This document shows positions 17,415 through 25,012 of a stretch of 64,000 nt of DNA, piece by piece; positions within the stretch are counted from its first letter, which is position 1; each line of letters begins with the position of its first letter. The position numbers and the translations under genes are program-made. Below the pieces are notes generated by a model. It saw only the letters and a list, made by a program, of their open reading frames with translations, did not search any database and was not told the DNA's origin. Origin of the DNA: Pseudomonas sp. Irchel s3b2 (lineage in GTDB: Bacteria; Pseudomonadota; Gammaproteobacteria; Pseudomonadales; Pseudomonadaceae); NCBI RefSeq assembly GCF_900187445.1, contig NZ_FYEB01000003.1, positions 186,001 through 250,000 of the forward strand. The letters run 5' to 3'.

Positions 17415-18476
17415 TTGCGGGTACTGTTGATCAAGACTTCTTCGCTGGGCGACGTGATTCACGCGTTGCCAGCGTTGACCGACGCGGCGCGGGCGATCCC
17501 CGGCATCACGTTCGACTGGGTGGTGGAAGAAGGCTTCGCCGAGATTCCGACCTGGCACCCGGCCGTGGGTAAGGTGATTCCGGTGGCGATCCGTCGCTGG
17601 CGCAAGAACATCTGGCAGACCATCAAGAGTGGCGAGTGGAAGCGCTTCAAACAAAGCATTCGCGCGACCAAATATGACTTGGTGATCGATGCACAGGGCC
17701 TGCTGAAAAGCGCCTTGTTGACTCGCTACGCCAAAGCCCCGGTGGCCGGGCTGGACAAGAACTCGGCCCGCGAACCCATTGCCTCGCGCTTCTATTCCCG
17801 GCGTCTGGCCGTGGCCCGTGGGCAGCACGCGGTAGAGCGAGTGCGTCAGTTGTTCGCGCTGGCACTGGGTTACGACCTGCCCAAAGGCCTGGGTGACTAC
17901 GGCCTGAACATCGAGCGACTGGTGGAGTTGCCGCGCAAGAATCCGTACGTGGTGTTTCTCCATGGCACCACCTGGGACACCAAACACTGGCCCGAAGCCT
18001 ACTGGCGCGAGCTGGCCGAGCGGGTGGGTTACCTCGGCGTGGCGGTGAAGCTGCCGTGGGGCAACCCGGTCGAAAAGGCCCGCGCCGAGCGCATCGCCAA
18101 AGACATGAAGCACGTCGAAGTGCTGCCCAAACTGAACCTGGCGGGTGTCGGCAAAGTCCTGGCCGGGGCGCAAGCCTGCGTGGCGGTGGACACCGGTCTC
18201 GGTCACCTCGCTGCGGCGCTGGACGTGCCGACCCTGTCGCTGTTCGGCCCGACCAACCCGGGCCTGACCGGCGCGTACGGCAAGTCGCAGATTCACATGG
18301 CCAGCGACTTCCCCTGCGCGCCGTGCCTGCAAAAGAAATGCACCTATCAACCGACGGCCGACGATGCCCGTCGGTTCGACCTGAAACGCGAGTGGCCCCT
18401 GTGCTTCACGCGTCTGAATCCCGAGCGTGTCGCGAGCCGACTGAGCACGTTGTTACTGGCTGAGGAGCTGCGCTGA
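17415..18476 (+). CDS. waaC: LPS heptosyltransferase I
   Basis: Adds the first heptose to Kdo2-lipid A from ADP-heptose. 353 residues, family GT9, beginning MRVLLIKTSSLGDVIHALPA; the start is TTG 17415, which is forced because no ATG or GTG fits the conserved N terminus. KLPWGNPVEKARAERIA and the donor-site segment VDTGLGHLAAALDVPTLSLF are conserved. It begins 1 base after waaF and its TGA overlaps the waaG ATG, indicating translational coupling. Confidence 0.96.
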   Translation: MRVLLIKTSSLGDVIHALPALTDAARAIPGITFDWVVEEGFAEIPTWHPAVGKVIPVAIRRWRKNIWQTIKSGEWKRFKQSIRATKYDLVIDAQGLLKSALLTRYAKAPVAGLDKNSAREPIASRFYSRRLAVARGQHAVERVRQLFALALGYDLPKGLGDYGLNIERLVELPRKNPYVVFLHGTTWDTKHWPEAYWRELAERVGYLGVAVKLPWGNPVEKARAERIAKDMKHVEVLPKLNLAGVGKVLAGAQACVAVDTGLGHLAAALDVPTLSLFGPTNPGLTGAYGKSQIHMASDFPCAPCLQKKCTYQPTADDARRFDLKREWPLCFTRLNPERVASRLSTLLLAEELR

Positions 18477-19597
18477 TGCAATTGGCATTTGTCCTGTACA
18501 AGTATTTTCCGTTTGGTGGCTTGCAGCGCGATTTCATGCGCATCGCCCTGGAGTGTCAGCAGCGCGGCCATCAGATTCGCGTCTACACACTGATCTGGGA
18601 AGGTGACGTTCCACCGGGTTTCGAAGTGCTGGTGGCACCGGTCAAGGCGTTCTTCAATCATCGACGCAACGAAAAACTCACCGAGTGGATGGAGGCCGAT
18701 CTGGCCAAGCGTCCGGTGGACCGCCTGATCGGTTTTAACAAGATGCCGGGTCTGGACGTTTATTACGCCGCCGACGGCTGCTTCGAAGACAAGGCGCAGA
18801 ACCTGCGCAACTCGCTGTACCGTCGTTGGGGCCGCTACCGCCACTTCGCCGAGTACGAACGCGCGGTGTTCGCCAAGGATGCCAAGACCGAAGTATTGAT
18901 GATTTCCGAAGTCCAGCAGCCGCTGTTCATCAAGCATTACGACACACCGCTTGCGCGCTTCCATTTACTGCCGCCGGGTATCGCTCAGGACCGTCGTGCA
19001 CCCGCGAATGCGGCCGAGATTCGGGCCGAATTCCGTCAAGAGTTCAACCTCAAGGATGACGATTTGCTGCTGGTGCAGATCGGCTCCGGGTTCAAGACCA
19101 AAGGCGTGGACCGCAGCCTCAAGGCGCTGGCCGCCTTGCCCGCTGAACTGAAAAAACGCACCCGGCTGTTTGTAATTGGCCAGGACGACCCCAAAGTATT
19201 CCAGTTGCAGAGCGCCACATTGGGGCTCGGCGACAACGTGCAGTTCCTCAAGGGCCGCAGCGATATCCCGCGTTTCCTGCTCGGTGCCGATTTGTTGATC
19301 CACCCGGCGTACAACGAAAATACCGGGACGGTGCTGCTTGAAGCCGTGGTGGCCGGCTTGCCGGTTCTGGTGAGCGCGGTGTGCGGCTATGCCCATTACA
19401 TCGCCGAGGCCGACGCCGGTCTGGTGTTGGACGAACCCTTCGATCAGGAGCAACTGACACAGTACCTGACCGGCATGTTGAACGACGCAAATGCACGGGC
19501 GGCCTGGAGCCGCAACGGTCTGGCCTTCGCCGAGAACGCCGACCTCTACAGCATGCCGCAGCACGCGGCCGATGTGATTCTGGCGGAGCACGCTTAA
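18476..19597 (+). CDS. waaG: LPS core glycosyltransferase WaaG
   Basis: Family GT4 transferase that adds the first hexose-type sugar of the outer core to heptose II (glucose in E. coli; GalN-type residue in Pseudomonas). 373 residues, opening MQLAFVLYKYFPFGGLQRD, with GSGFKTKGVDRSLKAL and the C-terminal EX7E region HPAYNENTGTVLLEAVVAGLP. Start ATG 18476 overlaps the waaC stop by one base, and its own stop overlaps waaP, all within the core operon. Confidence 0.95.
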   Translation: MQLAFVLYKYFPFGGLQRDFMRIALECQQRGHQIRVYTLIWEGDVPPGFEVLVAPVKAFFNHRRNEKLTEWMEADLAKRPVDRLIGFNKMPGLDVYYAADGCFEDKAQNLRNSLYRRWGRYRHFAEYERAVFAKDAKTEVLMISEVQQPLFIKHYDTPLARFHLLPPGIAQDRRAPANAAEIRAEFRQEFNLKDDDLLLVQIGSGFKTKGVDRSLKALAALPAELKKRTRLFVIGQDDPKVFQLQSATLGLGDNVQFLKGRSDIPRFLLGADLLIHPAYNENTGTVLLEAVVAGLPVLVSAVCGYAHYIAEADAGLVLDEPFDQEQLTQYLTGMLNDANARAAWSRNGLAFAENADLYSMPQHAADVILAEHA

Positions 19598-20403
19598 TGA
19601 AGTTGATGCTGGCTGAACCGTTCAAGAGCCTCTGGGCCGGACGCGACCCGTTCGCCGAAGTCGAGGGCCTCGAGGGCGAGGTGTACCGCGAGCTTGAAGC
19701 GCGCCGGACACTGCGTACCGAAGTGGACGGCCACGGGTTCTTCGTGAAAATCCACCGTGGCATCGGCTGGGGCGAGATCTTCAAGAATCTGCTGACCGCC
19801 AAGCTGCCAGTGCTTGGTGCTGGCCAGGAGTGGAAGGCCATTCAGCGCCTGCAAGAAGTGGGCGTGCCGACCATGACCGCCGTCGCTTACGGCGAAAAGG
19901 GCAGCAACCCGGCGGATCAGCATTCGTTCATCGTCACTGAAGAGCTGGCGCCCACCGTCAGCCTCGAAGATTTCAGCATCGACTGGGTCAAGCAGCCGCC
20001 CGAGCCAAAACTCAAGCGCGCCTTGATCGCCGAAGTCGCGCGCATGACCGGCATGATGCACCGCGCCGGGGTCAACCATCGCGACTGCTACATCTGCCAC
20101 TTCCTGCTGCACACCGACAAACCGGTGACAGCCGACGACTTCAAGCTGTCGGTGATCGATCTGCACCGTGCTCAGACCCGTCCGACGATTACCCAACGCT
20201 GGCGCAACAAGGACCTGGCGGCGCTGTATTTTTCGGCGCTCGACATTGGCCTGACCCGTCGCGACAAATTGCGTTTCCTCAAGGGGTACTTCCAACAGCC
20301 CCTGCGCCAGATTCTGGCTGAAGAAGCGGGGCTGTTGGCATGGCTCGAAGGCAAGGCCAACAAGCTCTACGAGCGTAAGCAGCGATACGGGGACGCGCTC
20401 TGA
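19597..20403 (+). CDS. waaP: LPS core heptose I kinase WaaP
   Basis: Phosphorylates heptose I of the inner core, which in P. aeruginosa is needed for LPS export and viability. From ATG 19597 the protein has 268 residues, the same as the P. aeruginosa enzyme. The kinase catalytic loop reads NHRDCYICHFLL with Asp163, the residue reported as essential in P. aeruginosa WaaP; the metal-binding loop is VIDLHRAQ. The frame is open upstream to 19381 but that overlaps waaG; TAATG coupling at 19595-19599 sets the start. Confidence 0.96.
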   Translation: MKLMLAEPFKSLWAGRDPFAEVEGLEGEVYRELEARRTLRTEVDGHGFFVKIHRGIGWGEIFKNLLTAKLPVLGAGQEWKAIQRLQEVGVPTMTAVAYGEKGSNPADQHSFIVTEELAPTVSLEDFSIDWVKQPPEPKLKRALIAEVARMTGMMHRAGVNHRDCYICHFLLHTDKPVTADDFKLSVIDLHRAQTRPTITQRWRNKDLAALYFSALDIGLTRRDKLRFLKGYFQQPLRQILAEEAGLLAWLEGKANKLYERKQRYGDAL

Positions 20404-21137
20404 TGTCGGGTTGGACACTGGAACCTGCTTACAGCGATCTGGCAGAAGACTTCGGCAGTCTTGACGCGGTGTTCGCGCTCAAGGGCGAGCGACTGACCCG
20501 CGATCCACTGTCCGAGGTCATTCGCGTCCAGCGCAATGGCGTCAACTATTACGTCAAGCGCTACGTCGGCGCCGGCAAAGGCCTGCGCCGTTACCTGGGC
20601 AAGCCGCGGGTGAAAGCCGAATGGCAGAACCTCAAGCGTTTCGCCAAGTGGGGCATTCCCACCGCCGAAGTAGTGGCCTGGGGGTTGGAGCGGCGCGGCG
20701 CAGCATACGATCGTGGGGCGATGATCACTCGCGAGCTGCCCAATACCGAAGACTTGTCGGCTTTGGCGGGTCGGCATGATCCGAAACTGGCGGACCGCGC
20801 CTGGGTCGACAACATCAGTCGACAGCTGGCCGGCTATACCCGGACCATGCACGATCACCGCTTTACCCATAACGATTTGAAGTGGCGCAACCTGCTGATC
20901 GACGATGAGTCCCGGCTGTTTCTGATCGACTGCCCCAACGGTGATTTCTGGCGCGGCTTCTGGCTCAAATACCGGATCACCAAAGACCTGGCTTGTCTGG
21001 ACAAAGTTGCCAAATATCACCTGTCGGCCACCCAGCGTCTGCGCTTTTACCTGCAATACCGCCAATGCACCCGGCTCGATGCCGCCGACAAGAAACGGAT
21101 TCGGCACGTGGTGAGATTTTTCGAGGGACGCGAATGA
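20403..21137 (+). CDS. LPS core kinase, InaA/WapP-like
   Basis: A 244-residue kinase-fold protein, probably the homologue of PA5008 (called WapP in P. aeruginosa), expected to phosphorylate a core heptose. The catalytic loop is FTHNDLKWRNLLI (Asp in HND) and the metal loop is FLIDCPNGDFWRG; YYVKRY near residue 42 fits the ATP-lysine strand. ATG 20403 overlaps the waaP stop (TGATG), and its own stop overlaps the next gene, so it belongs to the core operon. Confidence 0.88.
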   Translation: MSGWTLEPAYSDLAEDFGSLDAVFALKGERLTRDPLSEVIRVQRNGVNYYVKRYVGAGKGLRRYLGKPRVKAEWQNLKRFAKWGIPTAEVVAWGLERRGAAYDRGAMITRELPNTEDLSALAGRHDPKLADRAWVDNISRQLAGYTRTMHDHRFTHNDLKWRNLLIDDESRLFLIDCPNGDFWRGFWLKYRITKDLACLDKVAKYHLSATQRLRFYLQYRQCTRLDAADKKRIRHVVRFFEGRE

Positions 21138-21886
21138 CTGATTTTCTGGCTGCTGAAGATCGTGCGCTGCTTGAGCGTCATGGCCTCGGCACCTTCGATG
21201 CGCTCTGGGCCAAACAGCTCGAAGCCGTGGACGAACCCAACACTGGTCGGGGTGGCTGGAGCAGTGTGTTTCGGCTGGAACTGGAAGGTCATGGCTATTA
21301 CCTCAAACGCCAAAGCAACTACCTGACACGCACATTGCATTCGCCCTTTGGCGAGCCGAGTTTTGCCCGTGAGTTTCGCAACATCAGTCGTTACCAGAAA
21401 CTGGGGATACCGGCGCTGCAAGCGGCTTTTTTCGGCGAGCGTAAAGTCGACGGTGAAGTCCGGGCGATTCTGCTGACCCGCGCGCTGGACGGTTGGGATG
21501 ACCTGGATTCGCTGTTGCAGCGCTGGTCCGACCTGAGCGCGGCGCAGCATTCGGCGATTCTGAAAGCCTGTGGGCAGCTGGCGCGACGCCTGCACGAGGT
21601 GCATCAACTCCACGGTTGCTTTTACCCCAAGCACATTTTTCTCCAGGCCACCGATGACGGTTATCAGGCTCGGTTGATCGATCTGGAAAAAACCCGCCCG
21701 CTGTTTTTTGGTCAGCGTGATCGGATCAAGGACCTGGATCCGTTGCTGCGTCGGGCGCGGGAATGGAGCGAAAGTCAGCTGCGCGAGTTGTTGGCGGTTT
21801 ATCTGGATCAGCCATTGGACAGTTCGCTGGTGGACAGTTGGGTATCGCGCCTGAGTGCGCGGCGCAGTCACAAGGAGACGCGTTGA
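21134..21886 (+). CDS. LPS core kinase-like protein (InaA family)
   Basis: 250 residues from ATG 21134, which overlaps the previous stop (ATGA). YYLKRQSNY near residue 58 is the ATP-lysine strand; LLTRALDGWDDLDSLL follows. The usual catalytic HxD is replaced by GCFYPKHIFL and the metal loop is RLIDLEKTRPLFF. The catalytic loop therefore lacks the expected aspartate at its normal place, as in the PA5007-type members; activity is likely but not certain. Same operon and spacing as its neighbours. Confidence 0.82.
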   Translation: MTDFLAAEDRALLERHGLGTFDALWAKQLEAVDEPNTGRGGWSSVFRLELEGHGYYLKRQSNYLTRTLHSPFGEPSFAREFRNISRYQKLGIPALQAAFFGERKVDGEVRAILLTRALDGWDDLDSLLQRWSDLSAAQHSAILKACGQLARRLHEVHQLHGCFYPKHIFLQATDDGYQARLIDLEKTRPLFFGQRDRIKDLDPLLRRAREWSESQLRELLAVYLDQPLDSSLVDSWVSRLSARRSHKETR

Positions 21887-23337
21887 TGCGTTTGTCCGAA
21901 CTGAAAAACGCCGGCCGCAGCCCGAGCCTGCCGCTGAGCATTCCACTGGCCGATGCCGCGGGGCCTGCCGAGTTGCAGCTGCTAAGTCTGCTGCGGGTAT
22001 TGCCAGGGCAGCGTTACGTGGGTGCCGGAGTCTGGCGCGGCCGGCCGGTGTTGGCGAAGTTGCTGGTCGGTGGCAAAGCCGCGCGGCATTTTCAGCGGGA
22101 GCTGGATGGCGTGCGTTTGCTCGCCGCTCAGGGGCTGACCACGCCCTTGCTATTAGCTGATGGCTTGAAGGACGGCGAGGGTGGCTGGTTGTTGTTCGAT
22201 TTCCTTGAAGGCGCCGAGAGCCTGGGGGACGCCTGGAAACAGGTCGAGCACTTGCCCGTGTTGGCGGATGAACAATCCGCGGTGTTGGCCGAGGCGTTGG
22301 GCGCCATTGGGCAGCTGCATAGCAAAGGCCTGTGGCAGGAGGATCTGCACCTGGACAACCTGCTGCGCCATGGCGGTCAGTTGTATTTGATCGATGGCGC
22401 CGGGATCTGTGCCGAGACGGCTGGCAAGCCGCTGTCACAGCAGAAAGTCCTGGAAAACCTCGGAGTGTTTTTCGCTCAGTTGCCCAAATCGCTGGAACCC
22501 TTCACCGAAGAATTGCTGGTCTATTACCTGCTGGGGAATGGTGAGCATGCCTTGCCCATGGAAGCGTTGCAGAAGCAGATCGACAAGGTTCGTCGCTGGC
22601 GTTTGAAGGATTTTCTGATCAAGGTCGGCCGCGAATGCACGTTGTTCAGTGTCCAGCGCGGAGCGTTCGGCTTGCGGGCGATTCGTCGCGAGGAAGAGGC
22701 GGCGATGCTGCCAGTGCTGGAACAGGCCGATGCCTTGCTCGATCAGGGCCATCTGTACAAGACCGGCGGCGCGGCGAGCGTCGGCAAGGTCGATGTGGCT
22801 GGTCGCACATTGCTGGTCAAGCGCTACAACATCAAGGGCTTTGCCCACTGGCTCAAACGTTTCTGGCGCCCGAGCCGCGCCTGGCACTCATGGCGTGAAG
22901 GCAATCGCCTGGCATTCCTGGGCATCGCCACCCCCAAGCCATTGGCCTTGCTGGAGAAGCGTTTTCTCTGGCTGCGCAGCCGGGCGTACCTGGTGACCGA
23001 GTATTTGCCGGGGCCGGACATCATCGAGCGCTTCGCGCCGTACGTGGACAGCGGCGAAGCGCCGCAAGCCGAGTTGCAGGCGTTGGATCACCTGTTCGCC
23101 GAGCTGATTCGCGAGCGGATCAGCCATGGCGATTTCAAGGGTCATAACCTGTTCTGGCAGCAGGATCGCTGGGCGCTGATCGATCTGGATTCGATGCGCC
23201 AGCATGGTTCGGTCAGCAGCTTTGCCCCGGCGTACGCGAGGGATCGGGCGCGGTTCATGCGCAATTGGCCCGAGAGCAGTGCGCTGTATCGGGTGATTGA
23301 CCAGCGTCTTCCCAAAGATATTTCCAGCGCTGCCTGA
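21886..23337 (+). CDS. Large two-domain LPS kinase-like protein
   Basis: 483 residues from ATG 21886 (overlapping the previous TGA), corresponding in position to PA5006. Two kinase-like lobes occur in tandem. The first (about 40-200) has the catalytic loop LWQEDLHLDNLL and metal loop LIDGAG; the second (about 290-470) has LLVKRYN, the catalytic loop ISHGDFKGHNLF and metal loop LIDLDSM. Both contain the expected Asp and Asn, so both may be active. Last gene of the overlapping waaF-kinase operon; a palindrome follows 4 bases later. Confidence 0.85.
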   Translation: MRLSELKNAGRSPSLPLSIPLADAAGPAELQLLSLLRVLPGQRYVGAGVWRGRPVLAKLLVGGKAARHFQRELDGVRLLAAQGLTTPLLLADGLKDGEGGWLLFDFLEGAESLGDAWKQVEHLPVLADEQSAVLAEALGAIGQLHSKGLWQEDLHLDNLLRHGGQLYLIDGAGICAETAGKPLSQQKVLENLGVFFAQLPKSLEPFTEELLVYYLLGNGEHALPMEALQKQIDKVRRWRLKDFLIKVGRECTLFSVQRGAFGLRAIRREEEAAMLPVLEQADALLDQGHLYKTGGAASVGKVDVAGRTLLVKRYNIKGFAHWLKRFWRPSRAWHSWREGNRLAFLGIATPKPLALLEKRFLWLRSRAYLVTEYLPGPDIIERFAPYVDSGEAPQAELQALDHLFAELIRERISHGDFKGHNLFWQQDRWALIDLDSMRQHGSVSSFAPAYARDRARFMRNWPESSALYRVIDQRLPKDISSAA

Positions 23338-23341
23338 ATCC

Positions 23342-23365
23342 CTATCGCGGGTTTGCCCGCGATAG
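23342..23365 (+). terminator. Palindrome ending the core kinase operon
   Basis: Perfect 10-bp stem CTATCGCGGG / CCCGCGATAG with a TTTG loop, 4 bases past the stop at 23337. There is no T-run after it, so it may be a half-REP acting as an RNA-stabilising 3' end more than a true terminator. A second hairpin (GGTTC-TTAT-GAACC, 23398-23411) follows. Confidence 0.5.
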
Positions 23366-23494
23366 CGCCAGATCGGTCTTCCGAGATCTAGAGGACAGGT
23401 TCTTATGAACCGTCCTACATGATCTACAGACCCCATGAACTGTGCCCTGGATAGCCACGATGCTAGTTTGCCTGACGTTCTCGGAGGGCAGATT

Positions 23495-23830
23495 TTGACG
23501 ATAAAAATGGCTGTGTTGCTGAGCACTTTCTCACTGGCGCTATCCGGTTGCGGAACCGCTGTCACGGTGTTGCAGGATGACGAACAGGCCGCCCGTAGCC
23601 TCAGAAAGCAAAAAACCTACTGCCAGTCCATCCCTCGCATCTATAGCGGTTTGGCCCACGACTTTTGCCTCCTGCATGCGCCGCCTGATCCCACCGGTAT
23701 TCTGGTGCCGTTCGTATTGCTGGATTTGACCTTGTCGGGTGCACTGGACACCGTTGCCTTGCCGTACACGATTTACCGACAGGCAACCGACGGCAATCTC
23801 AGGATTTACTGGCGGCCGGGCCGCGGGTAA
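23495..23830 (+). CDS. Small lipoprotein, YceK/YidQ-like
   Basis: Predicted outer-membrane-type lipoprotein of 111 residues. It starts MTIKMAVLLSTFSLALSGC, a signal sequence with lipobox LSGC. The frame is open from 23435, but GGAGG at 23483-23487 is ideally placed (7 bases) for TTG 23495, and this start puts the signal peptide at the N terminus. A hydrophobic stretch LVPFVLLDLTLSGALDTVALPYT follows the mature cysteine-containing part, the pattern of the YceK/YidQ (DUF1375) family. Function unknown. It lies between two LPS gene groups. Confidence 0.75.
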   Translation: MTIKMAVLLSTFSLALSGCGTAVTVLQDDEQAARSLRKQKTYCQSIPRIYSGLAHDFCLLHAPPDPTGILVPFVLLDLTLSGALDTVALPYTIYRQATDGNLRIYWRPGRG

Positions 23831-23901
23831 CTCTGTTGTATTCCGGCGTGTGAGTGCTACACCTGGCGCACCTGGCTCGAAAAACAAAGGGTGAATTGCT
23901 C

Positions 23902-24747
23902 GTGTCGACCCCGATTTTGCCCTCTCAACAGTTTCTTCTTTTTGAAAGCGAAAATGAAAGCGAAGCTGAAACTAATGTTGAGGCGAAAAAGCTTTTACCT
24001 CCATTTGGGAGGTACAGCGATTTCATAATCTATGTGGATGAGAGCGGCGATCATGGGATGCAAACATTAGATCCAAACTATCCAATGTTTGTGCTGGCAT
24101 TTTGTGTGTTTCATAAAAGGCATTATTGCGAGAAGGTTATTCCTGTCCTTCAGAAATTTAAATTTAATCATATGGGGCACGATCTGATCGGTCTGCATGA
24201 ATTGGAAATTCGAAAAGAAAAGGGAGCATTCTCTAGTCTGTTCACGTCGAGGCAACACAAACATGCTTTTCTCGATGAGTTGACGGGCATCATTGAGGCC
24301 AGCAATTTTGTCCTGATCAGCTGTGTTATCGACAAAGCTGCCCTTCGCGAAAAACAAGGTCCTGTCCACAATCCTTATCACGTCGCACTCGGCTTCTGTC
24401 TGGAAACGCTTTATGAGTATTTACAGGAAAAGAATCAACAGAGCGTGTTAACTCATGTGATTTTCGAACGTCGAGGGAAGCGGGAGGATAACGAACTTGA
24501 ACTGGAGTTTCGTCGCATGTGCGATGGCGCGAACCGATTGGGCATTCAGTTGCCGCTCGATATCGTCTTTGCAACCAAGCAAGTGAATTCTACGGGGTTA
24601 CAGCTAGCGGATCTTGTTGCAAGACCCATTGGTATGAGTGTTTTGCGTCAGGGCAAGAAAATCGTGCCTTTGACGTCCTCAAGCGCAAGTTCTACTGCAG
24701 TGGTGGGCGTAACAATGTGGGGGAGAGTTTCGAGAACTGGGGTTTAA
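23902..24747 (+). CDS. DUF3800 domain protein with frameshifted C terminus
   Basis: The family signature IIYVDESGDHG (about residues 40-50) and the C-terminal ADLVARPIG identify DUF3800, an RNase H-fold group often found with mobile or defence genes. GTG 23902 is the preferred start; the frame itself opens at GTG 23854. After QLADLVARPIGMSVLRQG the frame diverges into a low-complexity tail ending at 24747, whereas the expected family ending continues in another frame to 24785. A single missing G in the GGG run at 24651-24653 would restore a 294-residue protein. The gene is AT-richer than its neighbours, so it is probably acquired. As written the last 44 family residues are lost. Confidence 0.75.
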   Translation: MSTPILPSQQFLLFESENESEAETNVEAKKLLPPFGRYSDFIIYVDESGDHGMQTLDPNYPMFVLAFCVFHKRHYCEKVIPVLQKFKFNHMGHDLIGLHELEIRKEKGAFSSLFTSRQHKHAFLDELTGIIEASNFVLISCVIDKAALREKQGPVHNPYHVALGFCLETLYEYLQEKNQQSVLTHVIFERRGKREDNELELEFRRMCDGANRLGIQLPLDIVFATKQVNSTGLQLADLVARPIGMSVLRQGKKIVPLTSSSASSTAVVGVTMWGRVSRTGV

Positions 24748-24785
24748 AGATTTTCCCTCTCTCAGAAAGCGAAAAGCCCCGGTGA
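24651..24785 (+). pseudogene. Out-of-frame C-terminal end of the DUF3800 gene
   Basis: In the frame GGG-CAA-GAA from 24651 the sequence encodes ENRAFDVLKRKFYCSGG and ends NWGLKIFPLSESEKPR before TGA 24783-24785, which is the normal C terminus of DUF3800 proteins. It lies one base out of phase with the upstream part. Confidence 0.7.
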
Positions 24786-24914
24786 AACTCACCGAGGCCA
24801 CAACGCCGACCGGGATCCCCCAGTCCATTTGCGCAGGAGTCTATGTCGAGGTCCTTCATCTGTCAACGCGCCAGCTTGCCACTTCCCGCTAGAGGTTTGC
24901 CGCTGCTTTTAAGC

Positions 24915-24920
24915 TATAAT
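24915..24920 (+). promoter_or_regulatory. Candidate -10 box for the outer-core genes
   Basis: Consensus TATAAT about 93 bases ahead of the carbamoyltransferase. No good -35 at 16-18 bp is seen, so strength is uncertain. A hairpin (CGGTGA / TCACCG, 24780-24794) separates it from the DUF3800 gene. Confidence 0.4.
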
Positions 24921-25012
24921 CTCGCCCTTTAGCTGTCTCTCGCCCCTTGCGAGGGCACATTAATTTTTGAGGCGCATTGCGCCTGCATGCAGACTAAAGA
25001 GGCTAGACCCCT

